Shown: positions 15,645 through 23,807 of the stretch, piece after piece
Position numbering within the stretch: position 1 is the stretch's first letter
How the letters are laid out: every line of letters begins with the position of its first letter
Assembly (NCBI GenBank): GCA_049419605.1
Contig: JBMSKF010000010.1
Span: 1-38,818, forward strand
DNA length: 38,818 nt
DNA from: UBA970 sp049419605
GTDB lineage: Bacteria; Bacillota_I; Bacilli_A; RFN20; CAG-826
Direction: 5' to 3'
Notes under the pieces: generated by a model
Told to the model about the DNA's origin: nothing
The model's database searches: none
Seen by the model: only the letters and a program-made list of their open reading frames with translations
Position numbers and translations under genes: made by a program

Positions 15645-17216
15645 TTAGGCTTGTTCTTCTTCGTTGTATAACGATGGGAATGATTCTTTAAAGAAATCAT
15701 AAATCGTTTGGTCGTGGAATTTAAGGTCTGCTAATTGTAACCAGTGTAAGTTACTTGCATTGATACTTGCTTCCCGTGCTCCAAGGATTTTGGCAATTTC
15801 ATCAGCAATTAATTCTCGCTTTTCACCATTATCACCTTCGATTGCATCGTAGTTTGTCGTTGAGGTTTCTGAAGCATTCATCTTCGTGGTATTGACTGCT
15901 TCTAAAACTTGAACGATGTAATAGGTTGTGCTATTCGCATCATAAAGTAAGAAGTTTCTTGCGTCATTTTGTTGAGAGGTTTGAGGAATTAAATAACTGA
16001 CACCATTAATTTTTCTTAAGAAATCAGAAGTTTCAGGTGAAGCAACGTTACTTGATTCATCATCAATACGGTCGATTGCATTGGCAACACCGATATTAAA
16101 GACTCGGTCACGAATGGTTGCGGGTAAGGAACCTAAACCACCATTTTTGATATGCCAACCATCGGTGGTGAAATCACGTTTAATGAGTTCATTACGTTTA
16201 ATCGCTAAGCCTGTTTCTGGGGTGTATTGGCCATTACCAGTGAATTCACTTTCAATTGTTTTATTGGTCAATAATGGGTTTTCTGGAACAATTTGTTCAT
16301 AACGATCAAGAATTTCACCATAAAGATTTCTATAAGTGCCTTCTCCAACGAGACCTGCATTATCTAATAATTCGAATTCTGGAGAACCTACTTCAAAGGT
16401 GTAATTACGGTCTGCTGCGTCTTCGCTGGTATCAACACCACGCCAAGCGCGTGCAAGTAATTCGAGGTCTGCGGGTTCATTAACATTTTCATTGAGGATA
16501 TATTCATCGATAAAGGTATCCATTAAATACTTAACGGCTTCAGGATATTCATTAGAAACTTTTAAGGCAACATAATTGACCTTACGAGCATAACTTCTAC
16601 CTAATGAGGAATAATCTTTTTCGATTAAGTATTCTTCAACTAAAAGTTCACGATAAATGCGAGGAACTAAATTTTCTTTAATAAAGGTTTCGTAATATTC
16701 AATGTGGATAGCTTCGTCTAATACTTCTCCTGAAAGGATGGCTTCAGTATTTCTCGCTGGGAAAGTATAATCGGTGACCCATGGGTCGTTAGCGTCACGA
16801 TTTAGTGGGTAGAGTTGCTTTTCAACATAAAAAGCAAAGCGTTCTTCAGAGAATAAATTTCTCGTTTCATATTGACCCGAGGCCACAAGATTGTACATTT
16901 TTTCATTAATGCGACGTTGAATTTTTTCAACGACGGCTTGATCATCAGCATTATTTGAAGCAAGTAAAGTTTCATAATTACCAATGCGATCTTCGGCAAT
17001 TAAAAACATGACATCTTCTAACGTTCTTTGGGTTAAATTTCCACCATCCCGTAAAGCATCATAAACGACAGAATTAACATTCTTTTCTAACTCAGTAACT
17101 AAACCATTGAGGATATTTCCTTCATTGTCGGTGGGTGAGACGGTAATTTCAGAACAGCCCACTAAAAAGACTGCGGTTAATGCAATCGCAGTAATTTTTA
17201 ACTTATTGTTGGACAT
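15645..17216 (-). CDS. PrsA-like lipoprotein, divergent, possibly inactive foldase
   Basis: This 523-residue protein has a lipoprotein signal (lipobox LVGC, Cys21). I infer a very divergent, expanded PrsA/parvulin layout: VNYVALKV (213-220) stands where parvulins have the first strand with a histidine, NGGLGSLP (358-365) resembles the GDLG loop, and TYYIVQVLEA (431-440) the last strand. The two parvulin histidines are absent, so isomerase activity is doubtful; a chaperone role outside the membrane is possible. Its start overlaps the upstream prsA-like gene by 14 bases with AAGGAGG in place, so the two are translationally coupled. An unrelated lipoprotein cannot be ruled out. Confidence 0.75.
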   Translation of the reverse strand: MSNNKLKITAIALTAVFLVGCSEITVSPTDNEGNILNGLVTELEKNVNSVVYDALRDGGNLTQRTLEDVMFLIAEDRIGNYETLLASNNADDQAVVEKIQRRINEKMYNLVASGQYETRNLFSEERFAFYVEKQLYPLNRDANDPWVTDYTFPARNTEAILSGEVLDEAIHIEYYETFIKENLVPRIYRELLVEEYLIEKDYSSLGRSYARKVNYVALKVSNEYPEAVKYLMDTFIDEYILNENVNEPADLELLARAWRGVDTSEDAADRNYTFEVGSPEFELLDNAGLVGEGTYRNLYGEILDRYEQIVPENPLLTNKTIESEFTGNGQYTPETGLAIKRNELIKRDFTTDGWHIKNGGLGSLPATIRDRVFNIGVANAIDRIDDESSNVASPETSDFLRKINGVSYLIPQTSQQNDARNFLLYDANSTTYYIVQVLEAVNTTKMNASETSTTNYDAIEGDNGEKRELIADEIAKILGAREASINASNLHWLQLADLKFHDQTIYDFFKESFPSLYNEEEQA

Positions 17217-18900
17217 AGCATGCTCCTCCTTGGTTGTAGACGCCGCCTAGATTTGTTCTATAAGCGTATGCACATTCTGTATCGATGAGACGTTGACGTT
17301 GGAAATCTTGATATTGCAAGAATTCAATATAAGTGTTCCAAGTGTTAATTTCTTGCAGATTTTGATCAAATGCTGCACTTCTACGGGTCACATCCATATA
17401 GTTTAGGACAGCCGTTTCTAAATCTTCATCAACAAAGGTTAATGCTTGTTCAGCAATTAATTGTTCTAACATTCTGAAATTAAAGAAGCGATCAAAATTA
17501 CGAATTTCATTAGTGACAGTTTCCGAACGGGTTTTATAGTTCGCTGTCGTTGTGACGTTGTAGTTGACAAAGGTGACCAAATCAACACCATTTGATTGTG
17601 GATAATTTGGCGTACCTGGAATTTCAGTAGTGTAGTAATCTTCTAAACTAACTCCGTTTTGAACATCAACCAAAGCGGAACGTTCAACCACAATAAAGTG
17701 AATACCTTGATAACCACTATCACCAGATCCTGTACCAGCGCGAACAACAAGAATGACTTTACCATTTTCGTCAGTAAGGACGCGTTGATTGTTCAGTTCA
17801 GGAACGGTTCTGAATCCATCATAGTTATAATCTCCACCACCTAAACTTTCTGGAGTGACAACAGAAATGTTGTGGCGATTAAAGTACTCATTAAAAATAA
17901 TATTACGAGGATAATAAAGTGTGTCATTGTTGTTGACTGGATTCCCATTAATATCTTTCGTGACATTGGCAAAATCATTTAAGGAAACAAACGCATGAAA
18001 AGGAATGGTGCCTAATCCTAATTCATCAAAATAATCCAATGCCGTTTGTGGAACATTTAATTGATCTCTTTTTTCTAACACTTCTTCATTTTGGTTAAAG
18101 ACGGCGTCATAAGCATAAACGCCTAACTTAAATTCATTAACAAAACTTGTAGCCTTGGACATAATTCCAAGATCCCCAAATTGTTCTTTAGAACCGTCTT
18201 CACTCATTTCACGTGCAACTTCACCAAAGGTTTCACCATTGCGTTGAATAGCTAAACGGTTTGCAACTGCATAAAGTTTTTTCGCTTCCGCTTCTGTAAT
18301 TCTGCCGTTATATAGATCGGCTCCAGCTGCTGAAACTTTAACTAAGATATGCTTAACGTGATAAGGTAGACGTTCGCTTAAGTAACCTGGACCAAAATCA
18401 TTACCTAAAACAAAACTTGATAAGTTATCGTCAAAATAACGATCTTCAACTTCTTGTTTCATGGTGCGATACGCAAAATAATCTTTTAACTCTTCCAAGT
18501 CTTCTACATTATAGGAATCTAAAAGAGTGTTAAGTTCATCATTATAGTTCGTTCCATTGGTGGAGGCGTTATTTCTTGCAGTTTCTTTAACACCATCTAC
18601 ACTAATATCGGCTTTTCTTAAAATTTCCGCCTTTAAAGCTTGGGTTTGAGCGTCTTCTTGGTTAATTTGATTTCGAATGACTAATTCGGTAACAGATTCA
18701 ACAAATTTAGAAACTCCAAATTCATTTTCTCTGTAATTACCAAAAAGTTGATCGGCAGTGTAACCAGTTGCATTGCCATCTTTGTCTTTCATCGTAATTA
18801 AATAACCGTCATTATTTTCTGTGACAGGGTTGCTGCATGCACTTAAAGTGACGAGCGTGGCCAAGGCAAAGGATGCGATGGCAAATTTCGTGCGATTCAT
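17203..18900 (-). CDS. prsA: PrsA-like foldase lipoprotein with parvulin domain
   Basis: This 565-residue protein has a lipoprotein signal (lipobox LSAC, Cys22), a helical SurA/PrsA-type N-domain (about 50-170), and a parvulin domain starting HVKHILVKVS (181-190), continuing FGEVAREMSEDGSKEQFGDLG (225-245) and ending with GIHFIVVER (399-407). The last strand is about 150 residues from the GDLG loop, so the domain carries a large insertion; Bacillus PrsA is only about 290 residues. Both parvulin histidines are kept. It should fold secreted proteins outside the membrane. The C-terminus GGACYVQQ is encoded over the ribosome binding site of the next gene. AGGAGG precedes ATG. Confidence 0.88.
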   Translation of the reverse strand: MNRTKFAIASFALATLVTLSACSNPVTENNDGYLITMKDKDGNATGYTADQLFGNYRENEFGVSKFVESVTELVIRNQINQEDAQTQALKAEILRKADISVDGVKETARNNASTNGTNYNDELNTLLDSYNVEDLEELKDYFAYRTMKQEVEDRYFDDNLSSFVLGNDFGPGYLSERLPYHVKHILVKVSAAGADLYNGRITEAEAKKLYAVANRLAIQRNGETFGEVAREMSEDGSKEQFGDLGIMSKATSFVNEFKLGVYAYDAVFNQNEEVLEKRDQLNVPQTALDYFDELGLGTIPFHAFVSLNDFANVTKDINGNPVNNNDTLYYPRNIIFNEYFNRHNISVVTPESLGGGDYNYDGFRTVPELNNQRVLTDENGKVILVVRAGTGSGDSGYQGIHFIVVERSALVDVQNGVSLEDYYTTEIPGTPNYPQSNGVDLVTFVNYNVTTTANYKTRSETVTNEIRNFDRFFNFRMLEQLIAEQALTFVDEDLETAVLNYMDVTRRSAAFDQNLQEINTWNTYIEFLQYQDFQRQRLIDTECAYAYRTNLGGVYNQGGACYVQQ

Positions 18901-18934
18901 TTCTCTAGAATCCTCCTAGCAATAAAGCATAGTT

Positions 18935-18963
18935 ATTTTATTATTTTATGAGGTTATATTCAA
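18935..18963 (-). promoter_or_regulatory. Promoter of the PrsA-like operon
   Basis: On the minus strand TTGAAT (18963-18958), 17-base spacer, TAAAAT (18940-18935). The start would be near 18928, giving a leader of about 28 bases with an AGGAGG site. Confidence 0.65.
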
Positions 18964-19058
18964 CAAATATCTACTTTTTTAAATTAAAAGTGAATGCATC
19001 AAATTTAAAAACCTCAGAAATAGCAAGAATAACAGCAAAATCTACTATATCATAAGGT

Positions 19059-19087
19059 TTGTTATATCGAGGTAAATAACTTAAAAT
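19059..19087 (+). promoter_or_regulatory. Promoter of the suf operon
   Basis: TTGTTA (19059-19064), 17-base spacer, TAAAAT (19082-19087). The start would be near 19094, 15 bases before sufC, with AAGGAG in the leader. No binding site for a known Fe-S regulator was recognised. Between this and the prsA promoter (18964-19058) nothing else is seen. Confidence 0.6.
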
Positions 19088-19108
19088 ATACCTTTGAAGG
19101 AGAATATT

Positions 19109-19957
19109 ATGGCAACATTAGAAATAAAAAATTTATGGGTGAAGGTCGCCGACATTCATATATTGAAGGGTGTCAACTTGACGATTCAAGACCATGAAAC
19201 CGTTGCATTACTTGGTCCAAATGGCCATGGTAAGTCTACCCTATTGTCTGCGATTATGGGTCATCCAAAATATGAAATTACAGAAGGTGAAATCCTTTTA
19301 GATGGAAAAAATGTTAGAGAAATGGAAGTGGACGAACGTTCTCGAGCTGGTTTGTTTTTAGGAATGCAGCATCCCTCAGAAGTTCCAGGCGTTATCAATT
19401 CAGATTTTTTAAAGGCTGCAATCAATGTCCGTCGAGAAAAACCGATTAATCTAGTGGAATTATATAAAAAACTTGATGATGCCTCTAAGCAAATGAAAAT
19501 TCCGATGGAATTGAGTCATCGTCATTTAAACGAGGGTTTTTCTGGCGGTGAACGTAAGCGCAATGAAATTCTTCAATTGCTATTACTTAAACCCAGTATT
19601 GCCATGTTAGATGAAATCGATTCTGGTTTAGACGTCGATGCCTTACAAGCAGTGAGTGAAGCGATCAAAAAAATTCAACGTGAAACTAAAATGAGTTTTT
19701 TGATTATTTCTCACTACGCACGCTTGTTCCAGATGATTCAACCCACGAGAGTGGTAGTAATGATTAATGGCCGCATCGCAGTTGAAGGCGGGCCAGAAGT
19801 CATTACTAAAGTAGATGGTTCAGGTTATGAATGGTTGAGTAAAGAATATGGCATCAGTATTAAAAAAGAAGATAAAGATGCTAAGCCCATTTCAATGAAC
19901 ACGATTTCGATTGGTGCATGTGCTACCAATGAGGCCACCAAAAATGCAAAGAAATAG
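19109..19957 (+). CDS. sufC: Fe-S cluster assembly ATPase SufC
   Basis: 282 residues from ATG 19109, chosen because AAGGAG lies eight bases upstream; an in-frame TTG at 19094 overlaps the expected transcription start and is rejected. The protein is a soluble ABC ATPase: Walker A GPNGHGKST (about 35-43), signature FSGGERKR (about 143-150), Walker B AMLDEIDSGLD (about 165-175), switch His near 201. SufC powers the SufBCD scaffold that builds Fe-S clusters. A tail of about 30 residues beyond the usual end is present. First gene of sufCDSUB, the standard Firmicute order. Confidence 0.97.
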   Translation: MATLEIKNLWVKVADIHILKGVNLTIQDHETVALLGPNGHGKSTLLSAIMGHPKYEITEGEILLDGKNVREMEVDERSRAGLFLGMQHPSEVPGVINSDFLKAAINVRREKPINLVELYKKLDDASKQMKIPMELSHRHLNEGFSGGERKRNEILQLLLLKPSIAMLDEIDSGLDVDALQAVSEAIKKIQRETKMSFLIISHYARLFQMIQPTRVVVMINGRIAVEGGPEVITKVDGSGYEWLSKEYGISIKKEDKDAKPISMNTISIGACATNEATKNAKK

Positions 19958-20765
19958 GCTGGTTGCTAATCAATCGGTTTTTCACATTCCCTCCTCTAAA
20001 ACACGTGAGCTCTATTTATTAGATCTCAGTGAGGTTACCTTTTCACCTATTCATCTTGTTGTTGCCCCCGAAGCTGAAATAGATCTTTTGATTCAAAATG
20101 GCAAACAAGATTTAAAATTAGAAGTCGATATCGCAGACGGCGTTACTGGCAAAATTCAGTTTGCAATGTTTGGTGAAAACAAGAATTTGATTTGGCAAGC
20201 GTCTGTTGGAGCTAATGTGAATTTAGAAGCTGCTATTGCAGATTTTACTGAAGGAAAAGGACGAGTGATGATTAGTTTTGAAATGTTAGGTAGAGATTCA
20301 CAAATTGAATGGAGAACAGCGGCCTTAGCTAGTCATCAAGATCGCAAATTTTACTCTGTTAACTTTACCCATAAAAACTTTAACACGTATGCTAATATGA
20401 CCAATTATGGTGTTACAGAAGGCCAAAGTAGTCTGCAATTTACTGGCACGGGTCATATTTTAAATGGGGCAAAGTTTTCTAAAACTCATCAGGCTGCAAA
20501 AATCATGGTCTTTGATGAAAAGTGTTTTGGCCGTGCTGATCCCGTTTTGAAAATTGATGAAAATGAAGTCGAAGCATCTCACGCTGCTACCGTGGGCCGT
20601 GTAAACGAAGATCACTTATACTATTTACAGTCTAGGGGTCTTACAAAAAAAGAAGCTAAACGTCTCATCACATTAGGATATTTACAACCGATTATTTCCT
20701 ACTTCAGTGATGAAACTATTCAAGAACAACTTTCAAAACAAATTGAATTAGGAAACCAAGAGTGA
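19944..20765 (+). CDS. sufD: Fe-S cluster assembly scaffold SufD
   Basis: The product is about 273 residues from ATG 19944, which has GAGG nine bases upstream and overlaps sufC by 14 bases. It is shorter than E. coli SufD (423) because the N-terminal helical region is reduced, but the beta-helix core and C-terminal helices are clear: KIMVFDEKCFGRADPVLKID, then EASHAATVGRVNEDHLYYLQSRGL and an acidic end. That second stretch matches the SufB/SufD C-terminal region (compare SufB here). It should pair with SufB and SufC. Starts at 19911 (TTG) or 19929 (ATG) are alternatives. Confidence 0.9.
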   Translation: MQRNRLVANQSVFHIPSSKTRELYLLDLSEVTFSPIHLVVAPEAEIDLLIQNGKQDLKLEVDIADGVTGKIQFAMFGENKNLIWQASVGANVNLEAAIADFTEGKGRVMISFEMLGRDSQIEWRTAALASHQDRKFYSVNFTHKNFNTYANMTNYGVTEGQSSLQFTGTGHILNGAKFSKTHQAAKIMVFDEKCFGRADPVLKIDENEVEASHAATVGRVNEDHLYYLQSRGLTKKEAKRLITLGYLQPIISYFSDETIQEQLSKQIELGNQE

Positions 20766-21985
20766 ACGTCAAACAAATACGCAAAGACTTTCCAATCTTC
20801 CAAAAGAAATTCAAAGGAAAACCTTTGGTTTATTTTGACAATGCTTCCACAACATTTAAACCTTTATCTGTAGTCAAAGCGATGGACCGATATTATTTGG
20901 AATATCCTGTGAATGCAGGACGAGGCGAATATGATTTAACACATTTTTTAGAGACTGAAATTGAAACGTCTCGACATAAAATTGCGAGTTTTATTGAAGC
21001 GGATGCTCGAGAGATAGTTTTTACGACAGGTACAACGATGGGAATTAATCTGATTGCCCAAAGTTATGCGATGCAACATTTAAAACAAGGTGATGAAATC
21101 ATTATTACTGAATCCGAGCATGCAGCAAATGTTCTGCCGTGGTACCAAGTTTCTGAAAAAACCGGTGCTAAAGTGATTATTATCGAATTAGATTCCCAAC
21201 AACGATTAACCCCCGCCTTACTGAAACTTCATTTAAATTCACGAACTAAAATCGTTTCTTTTGCAAGCGTTAGTAATGTTCTAGGTACGCAAACGAATAT
21301 TCAAGCTATTGCACAACTAGCCCATTCAGTTGGGGCAATTGTTATCGTGGATGGGGCACAATCCGTTCCACATTTTCCAACAACAGTAAAAAAAGATGAT
21401 ATTGATTTTTTAGTGTTTTCTGGACATAAAATGCTTGGTCCAACTGGCATTGGAGTCTTGTATGGAAAATACCAATTACTAGAAACCATGAAACCTTTTT
21501 TTACCGGGGGTGCCATGTCGTTAAGGTTTAATAAGCAACAACAAGTCAAGTATGCTCCTATACCTCAAGTGTTCGAAGCTGGTACGCAAAATTGGGCAGG
21601 TATTATTGGACTAAAAGCGGCAATCGAATATATCGAAAAAGTGACTTTTCAATTTATTCATTCTCAAGAAATGGCTCTTAAGGATTATTGTTTAAAAGCC
21701 CTTTTAAAAATGGACCACATTAAGGTCTATAATCCGGAAACAGAAAGTGCGATTATTGCATTTAATGTTGAGGGTGTGAATCCTCAAGATGCGGCCACTT
21801 ATTTTAACAGTCAAGGCGTTGCCGTTCGTTCTGGTCAGCATTGTGCACGTAATCTTGTTGAATTTTTAAAGACTGACGGCACGGTTCGCTGGTCCGCTTA
21901 TTTTTATAACACGCTTGATGAAGTTGATCGCTTTTTAGAAGCGGCAAAGAAAGGTAGGAATTTTCTTGATGCGTATTTTGAATGA
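20762..21985 (+). CDS. sufS: Cysteine desulfurase SufS
   Basis: This 407-residue PLP enzyme has VDGAQSVPH with the PLP-binding Asp (near 200), the lysine motif SGHKMLGPTGIGVLYG (Lys near 222-225) and the active-site cysteine motif RSGQHCARN (near 357-365) of group II desulfurases. It takes sulfur from cysteine and hands it to SufU, encoded next. ATG overlaps the sufD stop by four bases. The last residues overlap the start of sufU. Confidence 0.97.
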   Translation: MNVKQIRKDFPIFQKKFKGKPLVYFDNASTTFKPLSVVKAMDRYYLEYPVNAGRGEYDLTHFLETEIETSRHKIASFIEADAREIVFTTGTTMGINLIAQSYAMQHLKQGDEIIITESEHAANVLPWYQVSEKTGAKVIIIELDSQQRLTPALLKLHLNSRTKIVSFASVSNVLGTQTNIQAIAQLAHSVGAIVIVDGAQSVPHFPTTVKKDDIDFLVFSGHKMLGPTGIGVLYGKYQLLETMKPFFTGGAMSLRFNKQQQVKYAPIPQVFEAGTQNWAGIIGLKAAIEYIEKVTFQFIHSQEMALKDYCLKALLKMDHIKVYNPETESAIIAFNVEGVNPQDAATYFNSQGVAVRSGQHCARNLVEFLKTDGTVRWSAYFYNTLDEVDRFLEAAKKGRNFLDAYFE

Positions 21986-22403
21986 TCCTACCATGATGCG
22001 CCAAATTATTATGGACCATTATGAGCATCCTCGTAATCGTATGAAACTAACGATGCCAGGCGTCCAATCGATACATATGGATACATCTGGATGTATCGAT
22101 GATATTCATGTCAATCTATACTTAGAAAATGGCATAATTAAAGCGTTAAGTTTTGAAGGAGTTGCCTGCACTATTTCTACCGCATCAACGTCCATCATGA
22201 CAGAACTCTTGACCGGTAAATCTAAAACTGAAGCCAATTACGTGATAGAGCAGTACATGAAAATGATTCATGCTCAGCCATATGATGCAGAAGTATTAGG
22301 TGAAGCACTGGTTTTCCAAAACACCTATAAACAAGCAAGTCGCATTAAATGTGCTACGCTCGCTTGGCAAGGTTTATCTGAATTATTAAAGGAGGAAAAA
22401 TAA
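21969..22403 (+). CDS. sufU: SufU, zinc-dependent sulfur acceptor
   Basis: 144 residues from ATG 21969. The Zn ligands and acceptor cysteine of SufU are present: SGCIDDI (Cys and Asp near 36-38), the cysteine in GVACTIST (near 60), and KCATLAW (Cys near 126). The approximately 20-residue insertion between the second and third ligands that separates SufU from IscU is present. It accepts persulfide from SufS. The start overlaps sufS by 17 bases, with AGGA upstream; TTG 21966 is a less likely start. Confidence 0.95.
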   Translation: MRILNDPTMMRQIIMDHYEHPRNRMKLTMPGVQSIHMDTSGCIDDIHVNLYLENGIIKALSFEGVACTISTASTSIMTELLTGKSKTEANYVIEQYMKMIHAQPYDAEVLGEALVFQNTYKQASRIKCATLAWQGLSELLKEEK

Positions 22404-23801
22404 ATGGATAAAGATAATATTCCCCAAGACGAATACCGTTATGGGTTTAATGATAAAGACGTCTCAATTTTAAAAACCGACAAAGGCATTTCTGAAGCGA
22501 TTGTTCGGCAAATTTCCAGATTAAAAAAAGAACCTGCGTGGATGGAAGAAAAACGCGTCGAAGCCTTTAAAGTTTTTCAAGGTTTAAAAATGCCTAATTT
22601 TGGTCCTGATCTTAACTTTATTGATTTTCAAACTTACACGTATTACACCAAACCTTCTGAAAGAGAAGAAACCACTTGGGACAAAGTTCCTGATACGATA
22701 AAAAATACCTTCCAAAAACTTGGTATCCCTGAAGCTGAAGCAAAATATCTATCCGGTGTTACAACCCAATATGAATCAGAAGTTGTCTATCATTCTATGT
22801 TGAAAGAAGTCGAAGAAAAAGGAATTAAATTTTTATCTACGGATGAAGGACTAAAGCAATTTCCTGAACTCTTTAAAAAGTATTTTGGTTCCGTCATTCC
22901 GATGAATGACAATAAATTTGCCGCGTTAAACACAGCAGTTTGGTCTGGTGGTTCTTTTATTTATGTTCCGAAAAATGTCCATTTAGATAAACCTCTCCAG
23001 GCTTATTTCCGTATTAATAATGAAAAGACTGGGCAATTTGAACGAACGCTTATCATTGTTGATGAAGGCGCAAGTGTGAATTATGTTGAAGGTTGCACCG
23101 CACCCATCTATTCAATTGAATCGCTCCATGCCGCGGTGGTTGAAATTATCGTTTTACCTAATGCGAAATGCCGATATACGACCATTCAAAATTGGTCACC
23201 CAACGTTTTAAACCTCGTTACAAAACGCGCATACTGCCACGAAAATGCTCAAATGGAATGGATTGATGGCAACATTGGTTCGATGAAAAATATGAAATAC
23301 CCTGCTGTCATTCTTGGAGGTCGTGGATCAAAAGGTACCGTCATTTCAATCGCTGTAGCAGGTAAAGGCCAAGAACAAGATGCTGGTGCAAGAATGATTC
23401 ATTTAGCACCCGATACCTCGTCTACAATCGTTTCGAAAACCATTGTTCGAAATGGTGGAGTCAGCAATTATCGTGGTACAGTGCGTATCCATCCACAAGC
23501 GATTAATTCAAAAAATCACACTGAATGTGACACACTCATCCTCGATGGTCGTTCAAAGGCGGACACCATTCCTAAAGATGAAGTGTTAAATAATGAATCG
23601 TTTATTGAACATGAGGCAACGGTCAGTAAAATTTCTGAAGATCAACTTTTCTATCTCATGTCTAGAGGGTTATCAGAAGAAGATGCTACCCAAATGATTA
23701 TCATGGGATTTATTGAACCATTCTCTCGCGAATTACCGATGGAATATGCTGTTGAATTAAATCATTTAATTAAGCTAGAAATGGAAGGTAGTGTCGGTTA
23801 A
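22404..23801 (+). CDS. sufB: Fe-S cluster assembly scaffold SufB
   Basis: The 465-residue protein matches SufB length and motifs: SGGSFIYVPKNVHLDKPLQ (about 178-196), VNYVEGCTAP (about 222-231), ILGGRGSKGTVISIAVAGKG (about 301-320), the late SKNHTECDTLILD with the candidate ligand cysteine (about 370-382), and EHEATVSKISEDQLFYLMSRG. With SufC and SufD it assembles clusters. AAGGAGG is placed exactly for the ATG, directly after the sufU stop. Confidence 0.97.
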   Translation: MDKDNIPQDEYRYGFNDKDVSILKTDKGISEAIVRQISRLKKEPAWMEEKRVEAFKVFQGLKMPNFGPDLNFIDFQTYTYYTKPSEREETTWDKVPDTIKNTFQKLGIPEAEAKYLSGVTTQYESEVVYHSMLKEVEEKGIKFLSTDEGLKQFPELFKKYFGSVIPMNDNKFAALNTAVWSGGSFIYVPKNVHLDKPLQAYFRINNEKTGQFERTLIIVDEGASVNYVEGCTAPIYSIESLHAAVVEIIVLPNAKCRYTTIQNWSPNVLNLVTKRAYCHENAQMEWIDGNIGSMKNMKYPAVILGGRGSKGTVISIAVAGKGQEQDAGARMIHLAPDTSSTIVSKTIVRNGGVSNYRGTVRIHPQAINSKNHTECDTLILDGRSKADTIPKDEVLNNESFIEHEATVSKISEDQLFYLMSRGLSEEDATQMIIMGFIEPFSRELPMEYAVELNHLIKLEMEGSVG

Positions 23802-23807
23802 TCTTTT

